DNA from: 3107 sp965216225
Lineage (GTDB): Bacteria > Pseudomonadota > Alphaproteobacteria > Rhodobacterales > Rhodobacteraceae
Length of the DNA: 64,000 nucleotides
Reading direction: 5' to 3'
NCBI GenBank assembly: GCA_965216225.1
Contig: CBDCFF010000021.1
Coordinates: 41,030 to 105,029 of the forward strand
Shown here piece after piece: positions 33,245 through 42,670 of this stretch. A program made the translations under genes and the position numbers. The notes under the pieces were generated by a model. That model saw nothing but the letters and a program-made list of their open reading frames with translations, was not told where the DNA came from and ran no database searches. How positions within the stretch are numbered: the first letter of the stretch is position 1; each line of letters begins with the position of its first letter.

Positions 33245-34432
33245 ATGCCCAGTCTTCCCCTTCCGTTTCTCACATCATTCTTTCTGTTTTTCATTCTGCT
33301 GAAGGTGACGTTTTCACATGGTCACAAGATCGGCGTATTGCCGTTGTTTGCGATCGGATCCTATGCGTTGCAGTCCGCGCTTCTGGGATTGATCTGGGGG
33401 TATAAGGTCACATTTTCGCTGCCACTTCTGGCGGCTTTTGCGACATTGATCCCACCGCTGACCTATGTCGCGCTGACCAGCATGGTGTCCACGACGACAA
33501 ACGTGCGAACGGCATGGGTTCTGGTGCCCGCCTCCGGCATCGCAATCTTTATTCTGTTCATCCCGTTTCTTGAATTTCGCCTTCTGGATGAGCTTCTCGA
33601 TTTCATTGTCGTGGCTGTTTACCTGTTCTACGGCAGTCTGATGATCCGGGTCGCGATGAGTATGGAAACCGAGTGGATGGACCAGTTGCCATTTCAAAGG
33701 CTGATTTCGGCAAATCGGACCTTTGTGATCGCAGGAACGGCGATGTTGTTGTCGGCAATGGTGGATCTCGCGGTTTTTTATGACCTGGCCCGCAATGGCG
33801 GCAGCGTCGCCACAGAGGTGGTCGGCATTTCGAACCTGATGTTGCTGATCGCCCTCGGTATTTCTGTTTTGCGCATGTCTGGCGCTGCGCCGACTGCTGA
33901 TCCAGACCTGGAAAAGCCGGTCAACCCGCAGGCCGCGCGCAACTTGGCGGCTGATGACGAACCTGAAGATGGCATGACAAAAGAGGAACTGCTGGCGCAA
34001 CAGACCGCGGTCCTGACCCAACTGGATGCCTATATGCTGCAACACCGCATCTACCGTGATGAAAATCTCAGCCTTGATCGTCTGGCGCGGCGAACAGTGA
34101 TTCCGTCGCGCCAGATCTCGATTGCGATCAACAACCTGCGGGCTTTGAATGTACCGCAATACGTGAATACTTTTCGGATTATCGAAGCATGTGAACGGTT
34201 GAAGAAAACCGACGCCCCGATCACCGGGATCATTTATGACGTTGGCTTTACGACGAAATCGAACTTCAACCGCGAGTTTCAGAGGATCACAGGTGTCAGT
34301 CCGAGCGCCTGGAGGCGCTCGAACGACTTTAACCATCAATCGTCTGGCTGGCCGTTTGTGGTGGATTTCATCAAATCAACGCCAGCATTTCGCGAAGATT
34401 TCAGCCTTTACCATGCAGAGGTGTCGACGTAG
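33245..34432 (+). CDS. Membrane-anchored AraC-family transcriptional regulator
   Basis: This 395-residue protein has about seven transmembrane segments in its first 220 residues (FLTSFFLFFILLKVTF, FAIGSYALQSALLGLIWG, LLAAFATLIPPLTYVALTSM and so on). A linker follows, then a C-terminal AraC/XylS DNA-binding domain at about residues 275-365 (DENLSLDRLARRTVIPSRQI for the first helix-turn-helix; ITGIIYDVGFTTKSNFNREF then ITGVSPSAWR for the second). About 35 extra residues follow the domain. It is likely a membrane sensor that regulates the convergent export operon. Its 3' end overlaps the neighbouring minus-strand gene by 25 nt. Confidence 0.88.
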   Translation: MPSLPLPFLTSFFLFFILLKVTFSHGHKIGVLPLFAIGSYALQSALLGLIWGYKVTFSLPLLAAFATLIPPLTYVALTSMVSTTTNVRTAWVLVPASGIAIFILFIPFLEFRLLDELLDFIVVAVYLFYGSLMIRVAMSMETEWMDQLPFQRLISANRTFVIAGTAMLLSAMVDLAVFYDLARNGGSVATEVVGISNLMLLIALGISVLRMSGAAPTADPDLEKPVNPQAARNLAADDEPEDGMTKEELLAQQTAVLTQLDAYMLQHRIYRDENLSLDRLARRTVIPSRQISIAINNLRALNVPQYVNTFRIIEACERLKKTDAPITGIIYDVGFTTKSNFNREFQRITGVSPSAWRRSNDFNHQSSGWPFVVDFIKSTPAFREDFSLYHAEVST

Positions 34433-35136
34433 GTCGAACCCTTCAGCACATCAGACGAAATCTCGATCCGCGTTGCTGCGTCTGCGACTTCAGGAATGCC
34501 ACGGTCAAACAACGCCACGCCTGCATTGATTTGGTAGGACAACTGCGCAGTGGCGGCAAAACCAAGGTCGATGACCAGTTTGCTTGCCGTGACGCGCACA
34601 AGATCGGTGGCTTCGGTATTGTTCAGGACAATATTCGCGACGACCTTGTCACCGTTCACATTCACCTGGCCGGCCTGGCCATCAAAATTGATGATCGCAG
34701 CTTCCGACTGCGCATTCAGGCTGGCGTATTCACCGCTGATCTGCGCGACGGTCTTGTCCAGGGCAATATCGAGGTTTGCGCCAGGCGCCAGGTTTACTGC
34801 GACGCCGGGTTCGCAGCGGTTGACAAACCAAAAGCCGAAACCACCTTGCTGAAGATCAAAGGAAATCCGCATCACATTGCCTTCACGGGTCATTGTCGCG
34901 GTCATTTCGCAATTGGAACCGCCGTGATCGACGACTGTCACGCCTGTTGGCAGAGAGGGGTCAGCGGTGAATGAAACGCGGGAGTCAGAACCGCCAACGC
35001 GCACGTCTGATACGCCGCTCAGGTCCATGAACCGTGTGTCGTCAGGGTTGGCATTTGCGTGCGACATCATTGCACCTCCGACAGAAAGGATGCCGGTCAG
35101 TGCGGTCATCGTGAAGTATCTGGAAAAGTCAGGCAT
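34408..35136 (-). CDS. Secreted beta-rich protein of unknown function
   Basis: This 242-residue protein has an N-terminal signal region (MTALTGILSVGGAMMSHANA, cleavage near ANA-NP). The mature part is predicted beta-rich, with a repetitive middle (ALDKTVAQISGEYASLNAQS, GQAGQVNVNGDKVVANIVLN) resembling the stacked strands of DUF4097-type putative adhesins. Two cysteines (NCEM, NRCEP) could form a disulfide. It is the last gene of the export operon, so it may be a periplasmic or surface partner of the transporter. I cannot name a family with certainty. Confidence 0.75.
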   Translation of the reverse strand: MPDFSRYFTMTALTGILSVGGAMMSHANANPDDTRFMDLSGVSDVRVGGSDSRVSFTADPSLPTGVTVVDHGGSNCEMTATMTREGNVMRISFDLQQGGFGFWFVNRCEPGVAVNLAPGANLDIALDKTVAQISGEYASLNAQSEAAIINFDGQAGQVNVNGDKVVANIVLNNTEATDLVRVTASKLVIDLGFAATAQLSYQINAGVALFDRGIPEVADAATRIEISSDVLKGSTYVDTSAW

Positions 35137-35227
35137 TGGTTTTTCCTTTCAATGCATCAGCTTGTACAGGGAGGGACGAAGGGGAAAGGCTGGCCAGCCG
35201 GAACGCTTCAATCGTTGAACGAAACGG

Positions 35228-36430
35228 TTAGCCGTGCCGGCGCAGGGCGGTGACAGGTTTCAGGCGCGACCCGATCCAGGCAGGGATCAGCCCCCCGACC
35301 ACGCCAATCATCAGCGCAAGGATCACGGCAGGACGAATAACATCGCCTGTGACGTGCAGTTCAAAGGCAAACTGGTTTTGATTTGCGCCCATTGTGGCGG
35401 CGGAAAAGCCGTGGAAGATCAGCCAGCCCAGCACCGCGCCGATTGCGGCACCCAGCAGGGACAGGACAATCGCCTCTGCCCAGGTGCCCCAGAACGTCGC
35501 GCGGCGGGGAAACCCAAGGGCGCGCAGCGTCGCGATCTCTGTGGTCCGTTCGGTCACGGACCCCAGCATCGTATTAAGCGCGCCTGCACCGGCACCCATG
35601 GCCAGCATCAGGGCGAGCGGCCAGGCAAAAAACCGGATCAAACGAGCGGCATGACCAGATTGCGCCGCGTAAAAAGACGCCTCTGTCCGGGCAAACAGAT
35701 CGGCGGAATCCAGCGCGGCCAGCGCGGGTTGCAGGCTTCGCAAGGCGGCGGGTGTCTGCAAACCAATACGCAGGCTTTGCACAACATCCCCTTGGCCGAA
35801 ATCAGTTTGCACAGCATCCAGTGCAGCCCAGACCTCTGACCCGAAAACGGATACTTCAGCGCTGAAATGGCCCACGATTGTCCAGTTGCTGCGCCCGATC
35901 GCGACAGTCTCGCCAATCCCGAACCCTGCGTATGTTTCGGCGATGTGGTCGCTCGCCACGATCTCATGGGTGCCAGGCTGGAACATGCGGCCTTCGGTCA
36001 ATACAGCGGCAGAGCGTAACACGGCGCCAGTCAGATCCATGCCGCGCAGCGAGATTGTCTGGATCGCGCCGGTATCAGCACGCGAAGCATCCACAGGCAT
36101 CACCATCTCGCGAGAGATACGGGCCACACCATTTGCATCACGTGCAATGCCAACGGCGTCCGCCTGTGCGAGCAACCCGCCATAAGCACCCGCAGAAATC
36201 TCGCTGCCCAGTTCCTGTCTGGCACCTTCACCCAGCACGACAACCACATCATCCGCGCCTGTTGCCGCAAGGCTTTCTTCAAGGCCATGGGCCATCGCCA
36301 GGAAACCGACAAGAACGAAGACAACAAGCGCAATTGCGGCAGCCATCGAGAACGACAGCCAGATACGGCGCGGGAGTGAATTCAGGTTCGACCGGATGAC
36401 GGCCAGCGTCTGGGGGAAATGACGTGTCAT
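35228..36430 (-). CDS. ABC transporter permease (FtsX/MacB type)
   Basis: This 400-residue protein has the MacB topology: one N-terminal membrane helix (WLSFSMAAAIALVVFVLVGF), a large periplasmic domain of about 200 residues, then three C-terminal helices. The FtsX motif ATLRALGFPRRATFW lies between helices 2 and 3. The last helix ends PAWIGSRLKPVTALR, typical of MacB/LolC-E proteins. The start is MTRHFPQTLAVI (36430), 5 nt after the stop of the preceding permease, so the two are translationally coupled. It probably pairs with the 380-residue permease as a heterodimer. Confidence 0.92.
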   Translation of the reverse strand: MTRHFPQTLAVIRSNLNSLPRRIWLSFSMAAAIALVVFVLVGFLAMAHGLEESLAATGADDVVVVLGEGARQELGSEISAGAYGGLLAQADAVGIARDANGVARISREMVMPVDASRADTGAIQTISLRGMDLTGAVLRSAAVLTEGRMFQPGTHEIVASDHIAETYAGFGIGETVAIGRSNWTIVGHFSAEVSVFGSEVWAALDAVQTDFGQGDVVQSLRIGLQTPAALRSLQPALAALDSADLFARTEASFYAAQSGHAARLIRFFAWPLALMLAMGAGAGALNTMLGSVTERTTEIATLRALGFPRRATFWGTWAEAIVLSLLGAAIGAVLGWLIFHGFSAATMGANQNQFAFELHVTGDVIRPAVILALMIGVVGGLIPAWIGSRLKPVTALRRHG

Positions 36431-36435
36431 GACGA

Positions 36436-37578
36436 TTACCTCGACTGCAAGGTTTTGACGGGAGAAATGCGCATCGCCGACAGGCTGGGCGGTACGCCAC
36501 CGAGCGCGGACAAAATGATGAAGAGGGTCACGATCTTCAGAACCACAAGGCTGCTGAACACCATGCCGGTCGCCGGGTCGGAAAAGGCGACGATGACATA
36601 GCTCAGCAAACACCCGATCAGCGCACCAGTCGCATAAACGAACATCGTCTCACTCAGGATCAGGGCGATGATACACTTTTGCGTCATGCCCATGGCCCCG
36701 AGCAGGCCAATTTCGAACCGGCGTTCCCGCACTGCGGCCACCATCGTATTGGTGACGATCAGCAGCACAGTCACGAGGGCGACCAGAATCACCGCCGTCA
36801 CGATCGACCGGATGTCAGCAATCTGCGCCATGAAGGCCTCAAGGAACTGACGTTCGGTTTGTGTCCGTGTCGGTGCCGCAGAGTTTGCAAAATATGCGTC
36901 GATCTGCGGCGCAAGGTCGGCAGGAGAGACACCTGCAACAGGGCGAACAACAATCGTGTCAACCGTGTCGACATTCCGGCTGCGCAGACCATTTATGTAG
37001 TCATATTGCGCCACCACATAGTGGGTGTCCGTACCAACAGTTTTCCCGTTAAAGATACCGGCAATCCGAAAGGTCCAGTCCCTGCTTCCTGTCTGTTCAC
37101 GGTACAGGCGGCTTGTGAGGGTAATCCGGTCGCCAACCTGCCAGTTTTGAACAAAAGCCTGGCTTTGCCCAACCAGTACCGCGTCAGGACTGGCTGTAAA
37201 CGCCTCGATCATTTGCGGCGTCAGGGCCAGGTCCTCACCAAACAGGTCGTAGGCCAAAGCGGGATCGACGGCACTGGAAGGGACGAAATTGCGTTCAGTC
37301 CCGCGGAAAGTCGCAAGCCGCGTTGTGTGGCTTGCTCCCGCCACGTCGGGCATCGCGGCAATTGCAGTCACATGCGATAGCGGCAAAGGCTGCGCTCTGC
37401 CGGTTTTGCTGGCGACGACAAGACGATCCAGCGATCCGTCCTTTGCAGAATGCGCGCCTGCGATAAAGCTGGTGATGCACCTGAAGACGGTGAATGCCAT
37501 GGCGATAGCCACAATCGTGACACAGGTCCGGAACGGCGCGCGAAACGCGTTGCCGAGGGCAAGTTGAGTGAAGGTCAT
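36436..37578 (-). CDS. ABC transporter permease (FtsX/MacB type)
   Basis: This 380-residue protein has an N-terminal helix (TCVTIVAIAMAFTVFRCITS), a periplasmic domain with PDVAGASHTTRLATFRGTER, then three C-terminal helices, with FEIGLLGAMGMTQKCI as the coupling motif and SLSAMRISPVKTLQ at the end. The start ATG overlaps the ATPase stop by 4 nt. This MacB-like arrangement (ATPase plus two permeases plus membrane fusion protein) exports substrates from the periplasm or pulls lipids or lipoproteins using cytoplasmic ATP. The substrate is unknown. The gene is open, but its ATPase partner is broken. Confidence 0.92.
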   Translation of the reverse strand: MTFTQLALGNAFRAPFRTCVTIVAIAMAFTVFRCITSFIAGAHSAKDGSLDRLVVASKTGRAQPLPLSHVTAIAAMPDVAGASHTTRLATFRGTERNFVPSSAVDPALAYDLFGEDLALTPQMIEAFTASPDAVLVGQSQAFVQNWQVGDRITLTSRLYREQTGSRDWTFRIAGIFNGKTVGTDTHYVVAQYDYINGLRSRNVDTVDTIVVRPVAGVSPADLAPQIDAYFANSAAPTRTQTERQFLEAFMAQIADIRSIVTAVILVALVTVLLIVTNTMVAAVRERRFEIGLLGAMGMTQKCIIALILSETMFVYATGALIGCLLSYVIVAFSDPATGMVFSSLVVLKIVTLFIILSALGGVPPSLSAMRISPVKTLQSR

Positions 37579-38206
37579 TCCGCGGCCTCCGGCTGACTCC
37601 GGTACAAATGACCTTTGTCGAGACGCAAGGTACGGTGGGCATATGACGCGGCAGCGGGGTCGTGAGTGACCATGATGATGGTCTTGCCCTGCTCCGCGTT
37701 CAGATAGCGCAGAAGTTGCAGAATTTCGTTCGCTGAATGACGATCAAGATCGCCGGTCGGTTCATCACAGATCAGCACGGACGGATCACCGACAATGGCG
37801 CGGGCAATACCCACGCGCTGCAATTGCCCTCCCGACATCATGCCCAGGCGCTGTTTGCCACGATCAGACAGGCCAACAAGATCAAGCGCGATCTGCACCC
37901 GCTCTTTACGGGCAGACCGCGACAGTGAACGCGCCAGAATGGGCAGTTCAACATTCTGGGCGGCCGTCAGATTCGGCAGCAGGTTGTAGAATTGGAACAC
38001 CAGGCCAAGATGCCACGCGCGCCACGCCGTCATCTCCTTCTCGGAGGCATCCGACAGCATCGTTTCTCCGGCACGGACACGGCCACTGTCGGCCTGATCA
38101 ATTCCGCTCAGGATATTAAGGCCTGTTGACATTCACTTGAGTGCGAATCGCACGGCGGCAATGTAGATCATCGCGGCGTAGCTTGCGTCGGTCTTGTCAT
38201 ACCGCG

Positions 38207-39387
38207 CACGGTACACGACGCACTTGAGTTGAGGGGGGAAAAGGGTTTGAATTGAAGATTCTCGAGCACAAGGAACTTCGTGATGTTCGCATTCCTCCTC
38301 AGCCCTCTGGTCGCCACGCTACGCCCGCATTTTGATCTGAGCAAGACACGACTGGAAACGCTTGCGGTTTTGCTCGCTGGTCTGGCAAACTGTCGGACGG
38401 TGAACCTGAGCCATCTGGCGAGCCAGTTCTCGGGGACGGCGTTACACGTGTCCAACTATCGCCGTGTGCAGCGGTTCTTCCAGCATGTCCGCCTTGATGG
38501 CGATGTGGTCGCAGTACTGATCGTGCACCTGCTCAACCTTGCGCGTCCAAAGCTTCTGGCCCTGGATCGGACCAACTGGAAACTCGGCGCGAAAGACGTG
38601 AACATTCTGGTTCTGGCCATTGTGACGCGACGGTTTCGGGTGCCGCTGATGTGGGTCTCGCTCGACCATCCGGGCAACTCTTCACCGGCGCAGCGCATCG
38701 GGCTGATGCGGCGTTATTTGCGCCTGTTCGGGGCTTGCTCCATCGACGCCTTGCTCGCCGACCGGGAGTTCATCGGTACAGAGTGGTTGGAATGTCTAAA
38801 TGAAAACAACATCCCGTTCGTTGTTCGGTTGCGTGAGAACATGCATCTGTGCACCGAAGATGGACGCCTGCATCAGTTCCGCACGCTCCTGCGGAAGTCT
38901 CGTCAAGGTGCCTGGACAGGCTGGCTCAGCACCATGGCGAGGGAACCGGACAACCGGCTGCGGTTCGCGGCAAAGCGTATCAAGGGGGGCGAAGCGCTCA
39001 TCGTCGCCACGAACATCGACGCCACCCGACGGGCGCTCAATCTCTATCGCAAGCGATCGGGCATCGAGTGCCTCTTCGCCGACGCCAAGACCCGCGGCTT
39101 CAACAGTGAGGACACTCACATCACCAATCCTGCCAAACTCGCAACCCTCCTCGCCGTCATTGCCCTCACCGTGACATGGGCTTATCGCTGGGCGACCCGG
39201 GTCATGGGCCGAACGGCGATCCGCCGCAAAAGCCACAACCGACGTACAAAATCATGGTTCCGAACCGGGCTCGACGCTCTACGCAGATGGATCATCCACA
39301 ACCCGGAAAACGCGCTATTGGCATGGCGACAAACATGCCCGAAGAGACCAATCAAACAACTTGCTCTTCGATGAGTCGTGTACCGTG
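38207..39387 (+). mobile_element. IS4-family element
   Basis: This 1181-bp element has inverted repeats CACGGTACACGAC (left) and GTCGTGTACCGTG (right) and a perfect 9-bp duplication CATACCGCG (38198-38206 and 39388-39396). It is inserted in the IS5 transposase gene and is therefore the youngest member of this nest. Confidence 0.95.
38283..39374 (+). CDS. IS4-family transposase
   Basis: This 363-residue DDE transposase is intact. It has KLLALDRTNWKLGAKDVN (first Asp), CSIDALLADREFIGTEWLEC (second Asp) and the IS4 Y-R-K/E signature YRKRSGIECLFADAKTRGF (Glu). The basic C-terminus ALLAWRQTCPKRPIKQLAL follows. An in-frame GTG precedes the chosen ATG by one codon. It looks active. Confidence 0.92.
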   Translation: MFAFLLSPLVATLRPHFDLSKTRLETLAVLLAGLANCRTVNLSHLASQFSGTALHVSNYRRVQRFFQHVRLDGDVVAVLIVHLLNLARPKLLALDRTNWKLGAKDVNILVLAIVTRRFRVPLMWVSLDHPGNSSPAQRIGLMRRYLRLFGACSIDALLADREFIGTEWLECLNENNIPFVVRLRENMHLCTEDGRLHQFRTLLRKSRQGAWTGWLSTMAREPDNRLRFAAKRIKGGEALIVATNIDATRRALNLYRKRSGIECLFADAKTRGFNSEDTHITNPAKLATLLAVIALTVTWAYRWATRVMGRTAIRRKSHNRRTKSWFRTGLDALRRWIIHNPENALLAWRQTCPKRPIKQLALR

Positions 39388-40332
39388 CATACCGCGTGGC
39401 GATGCGCCGGAACTGCTTGAGATCACAAAAGAAATTCTCAACAGGATGACGCCACTCATACATTGTCTTGTCGTAGGTGATGCACTGCTTCCGGTTCGTT
39501 TTCGGCGGGATCACAGCCGTTGCCCCCCGGGCCACAAGGTCCGCGCGGATCCAGTCGGCATCAAAGGCCTTGTCGCCAAGCAATGCATCGAAGGCAAGCC
39601 CGCTGGTCAATGGCAGAACTCCGACACTGTCATGACGCTGGCCCGGCAGCAACATGATACGTGCCAGGTTGCCCAGCGCATCGGTGAGCACCAGGTTCTT
39701 CGTCGTCAAACCGCCGCAAGACCGGCCGATACCTTGATTTTGTGTCCCCCCCTTGCGCCGGCGCCGTGCTGGGGGACCCGGACAACCGTGCCATCGACGA
39801 TGGCGTACTCGAAGTCGGGATCGTCAGACAAGTGTTTGAACAGACTCTCGAAAACACCCTTCGCCGTCCACCGGCGGAAACGCCGGAACACCGAGGTCCA
39901 GTTTCCGAACCGTGCGCTCAAGTCGCGCCAAGGCGCACCCGTGCGGGCAAGCCACAGCACCGCTTCCAGGAACAGACGATTGTCCTTCCCCGATCGCCCG
40001 GGGTCGCCGGGCTTGCCCGGCAGCAGTGGTGCGATCCGTCCCCACTGTCCATCATTCAATACCGCTCGATCCATGGCCAATCTCCGTTGTTTCCTGGCCT
40101 TGAAGCAGAACTCAAACAATAAGAAAACTCCTTTCGTGAATATGAATGTCAACAGGCCCTAAGCAACGTCGATTTGCCAGAGCCCAATGGCCCCATGATT
40201 ACCAGAAACTCGCCCTCGTCGATCATGAGGTCGAGGTTCTGAAAGATCGGCAGGGCCTCATTGCCGATTCTGTAGGATTTGCAGACGTCCGCCAGCTCTA
40301 TCAAGGGACTGATATTGAAATGTTTCATGGGG

Positions 40333-40684
40333 TTATCCGTTTTCAGACAGGCGCACACCGGTTGAGCAGCCGCACAGACTTACGCGGGCCGCCATATAGG
40401 GGCGCAGGTTCTCAGGGGGGGTGGTCAGGGTCATGGTGACATTCACGGTGCCGCGGCCAACCGTGACAATCGGGGCAATGGCCGTGACGACAGCGTCAAA
40501 TGTCTGGCCCGCCACGCCGTCAAACCGGACTTCGGCGGCGTCGCCCATGTCGAGTCGGGCAAGGTGTGCTTCGGCGACGGAAAGAACCAATACATAGGCA
40601 TCGTCCCGCATCAGGGTGATCCGGCCACTGACAGGCTCAATTGTCAGAACACGGGCATCAAATGGTAGCAAGAGCGGTGCAGCC
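40333..40684 (-). pseudogene. Membrane fusion protein (HlyD/MacA type), C-terminal fragment
   Basis: The frame ending at 40333 reads FDARVLTIEPVSGRITLMRD, then VLVLSVAEAHLARLDMGDAA, EVRFDGVAGQTFDAVVTAIA, and VNVTMTLTTPPENLRPYMAA. This is the beta-barrel and membrane-proximal part of a periplasmic adaptor. The N-terminal half (signal, biotinyl-lipoyl and coiled-coil hairpin) was replaced by IS481 sequence at about 40685. It sits 4 nt before the ATPase start, so it was the first gene of the MacAB-like operon. Confidence 0.8.
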
Positions 40685-41155
40685 TGTGCTTCGGCTTCGG
40701 TGCTTTGGCCTTCAGATCGCGTAGGTTTCCCACACCATGACGACGAAGGCAGCGGTCCAGGCCAGAGCGCGAGGCATTCGGATTCAGGAACTCTCGCACC
40801 ACCGCCAGCAGGTCGTCGAGTGATACCAGCAGCGTCCTGCGCAAGGTCACCGCAACCGCCTCTTGCGCCGGTGTCAGCGTGGTTTGCAGCCGGTGTGGCG
40901 TGTGGCTGCGATCCTCGACGCCATCGCGGCGCCGCCATTTGTAGACAGTCTGCTCGGTCGTCCCGTATCGCTCCGCCAAGATGGAAGCAGACTCATCACT
41001 GGCTTGGAGGGCCGACCGAACCTTCGGCGTCGTTGTAGCCTGCTTGTGAAGTTGGATCACCATGGTCGCACCCCGTCCCGAATGTCCCCCAGAACCGACC
41101 TTGCCATGAAAAGGGCAGATCGCCGAGGGGAAATATGATCATACGGGATGGAACA
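40685..41155 (-). mobile_element. IS481-family remnant (fourth copy)
   Basis: This is the 5' half of an IS481 related to, but distinct from, copies 1-3. It has the terminus GGGATGGAACA at 41155 and a transposase fragment from 41063 (MVIQLHKQATTTPKVRSALQ; TTEQTVYKWRRRDGVEDRSH; GLDRCLRRHGVGNLRDLKAK) that runs into the fusion-protein gene after about 125 codons. Unlike copies 1-3, this N-terminal region is in one uninterrupted frame. Confidence 0.88.
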
Positions 41156-41159
41156 TCTA

Positions 41160-42013
41160 GGGCCTGTTGAGATTCATCGTGAGTTGATGATAGCCGCGGC
41201 CAGATAGATCATGGAGGAGAAGCTCTGATCTGTTTTGCAGGCCCGCAACGCAATACGCTTGAATTCCTTGAGTCTCTGGAAGTAATTTTCGATCAGGTGT
41301 CGCCATTTGTAGCAGTGTTTGTCAAATTCCGGCGGAAACTTCCGGTTCGATCCGGGCGGAATGACTGGCACAATCCCCGACTTGTCCAGATTTTCGCGCA
41401 ACCAGTCGGCATCAAACGCCCGGTCCGCGAGGAGCATCTCGCACGAAACACCCTCGATCAACTCGGATGTTTCGCTCAAATCGTGGGCTTGCCCAGGCAT
41501 CAGGCGGAAGGAGACAAGATTGCCAGGCGCATCTGTCAGAGCCAGGATTCTGGTGGTAATTCCAGAAAAAGAGTACTGTGAGAGCGCCCTGTAGCCTGGC
41601 TTTGAGCCCCCCTTTTGCGCCCTGCCCGTGGCGGTGGACCTTCACGATTGTGCCGTCAATCATGACATACTCCATGTCAGGGTCATTTGAGACAGCGTCA
41701 AATATCCGTTTGAAAACATCGGCTCTTACCCAATGGCGGAAACGTTTGTAAACGGTGTTCCAATTGCCAAAGCCGGATGGAAGATCACGCCAGGGCGCCC
41801 CGGTTCGAGCAATCCACAATACGGCTTGCCAGAAAAAGACGGCTGTCACCGCCAGTGCGACCGGGATCGCGTTTCTTGCCAAAACAATGCGGTTCCATCA
41901 AAGCCCATTGCGCGTCATTGATAACAAAACGCTCGCTCAACATTTCATTCTCCCTTTTGGAAAGAATGAATCAGATGTCAGCGAAAATGAAAATCCCGAA
42001 TCTCAACAGACCC
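41160..42013 (-). mobile_element. IS5-family element, second copy, degenerate
   Basis: Ends GGGCCTGTTGAGATTC (41160) and, reversed, GGGTCTGTTGAGATTC (42013). The flanking bases do not show a matching TNA duplication (CTA against TGG). It abuts the IS481 end on the left and truncates an IS630 on the right. Confidence 0.85.
41174..41946 (-). pseudogene. IS5-family transposase, frameshifted
   Basis: The expected start (about 41944) reads MLSERFVINDAQWALMEPHC to GGDSRLFL, then shifts frame to AVLWIARTGAPWRDLPSGFG and MEYVMIDGTIVKVHRHGQGA (Asp). A second shift leads to LSETSELIEGVSCEMLLADR, FDADWLRENL (Asp) and CYKWRHLIENYFQRLKEFKR (Glu), ending SMIYLAAAIINSR. The second shift could be the programmed one of this subgroup; the first is a damaging indel. 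Confidence 0.85.
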
Positions 42014-42532
42014 TGGTCACCTGCCTCCAAAGTTCGGCACATGAGTTTTGTTGGGCGCGTTGGCAGAACCGCTTGACAGAGGCGAGGATATGGTCGGCGG
42101 GTTTGACCCATTTGCAGGGTTTGGGGTTTTCGTTATGGGCCTCGATAAATGCAGCGATATCGGCTTCCGGTTCCGCCGTTGAACGATGGACGCCGCGCAG
42201 CAGTTGCTTGCGCGTCAGTTCAGCAAACCAACGCTCCACCTGATTGATCCAACTGGCCGGGGGCGGTGTGAAGTGGACATGCCAATGCGGGCGGCGTGCC
42301 AGCCAGGCCTTGATCTTCGGGGTTTTGTGGGTGGCGTAATTGTCCATGACGATATGCACCTCCGGCCCGTCCGGCATCTGCCGGTCGATCTGTTTGAGGA
42401 AGTCGAGGAACCCGGTGGCGCGGCGCCGCTTGCAGCATTTGCCGATCACGGCGCCGGTGGCGATATCCAGTGCTGCAAAAAGCGACTGCTGCGCGACAAA
42501 CAAGGTGAGAATCCAGCGTCAATCAGGATGAG

Positions 42533-42595
42533 AACGCGTGTGCGGGGGCTCGCAGGGAGGGCGTAGCCCGACTGGGGAGGCCCCGCACACGCGTT
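42533..42595. repeat. 15-bp inverted repeat near the IS21 end (copy 2)
   Basis: Arms AACGCGTGTGCGGGG (42533-42547) and CCCCGCACACGCGTT (42581-42595), identical to copy 1, between the end repeats and istA. Confidence 0.7.
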
Positions 42596-42670
42596 TTGCC
42601 CTTTTGGGGCGGGCCTGACGGTTGTGGCCGGCTCGGATAAGGAATGATTTTCTGTGCAAGGGGATCGTTC

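Larger units (their letters stand above)
38134..40074 (-). pseudogene. IS5-family transposase (OrfA/OrfB), interrupted by IS4
   Basis: OrfA starts at 40074 (MDRAVLNDGQWGRIAPLLPG) and includes RTGAPWRDLSARFGNWTSVF and YAIVDGTVVRVPQHGAG (Asp). OrfB (about 39709 down) has GNLARIMLLPGQRHDSVG, LLGDKAFDADWIRADL (Asp) and YEWRHPVENFFCDLKQFRRI (Glu). The frames join by a -1 shift at a run of seven G (39728-39734 on the plus strand as C), as in other IS427-type elements. The last codons (RYDKTDASYAAMIYIAAVRF) lie beyond the IS4, near 38134-38205. Without the IS4 this would be a normal transposase. Confidence 0.88.
38120..40159 (-). mobile_element. IS5-family element (two-frame type), interrupted by IS4
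   Basis: The ends GGCCTGTTGACATTCA (38120) and, reversed, GGGCCTGTTGACATTCA (40159) are inverted repeats. The target duplication is TAA (38117-38119 and 40160-40162), the 3-bp TNA type of the IS427 subgroup. The element carries a two-frame transposase and has an IS4 inserted in its 3' part (38207-39387, 9-bp duplication CATACCGCG). Confidence 0.92.
37575..40328 (-). pseudogene. ABC transporter ATPase (LolD/MacB type), split by IS5
   Basis: The 5' piece (40328-40163) reads MKHFNISPLIELADVCKSYR with Walker A IMGPLGSGKSTLL. The 3' piece (38119-37575) continues NILSGIDQADSGRV, with the Q-loop FQFYNLLPNLTAAQNVELPI, signature MMSGGQLQRVGIARAI, Walker B VLICDEPTGDLDR and H-loop TIIMVTHDPAAA. Removing the IS5 and one 3-bp duplication (TAA) joins them in frame (166 + 545 nt = 236 codons plus stop). 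The insertion separates Walker A from the rest, so no functional ATPase can be made. The 3' piece can start within the IS (MSTGLNILSG) but lacks the P-loop. Confidence 0.93.

Noticed and set aside
37575..38132. ABC ATPase as a complete 185-residue gene
   Set aside because: It begins inside the IS5 end and lacks Walker A. The true start lies at 40328 beyond the insertion.
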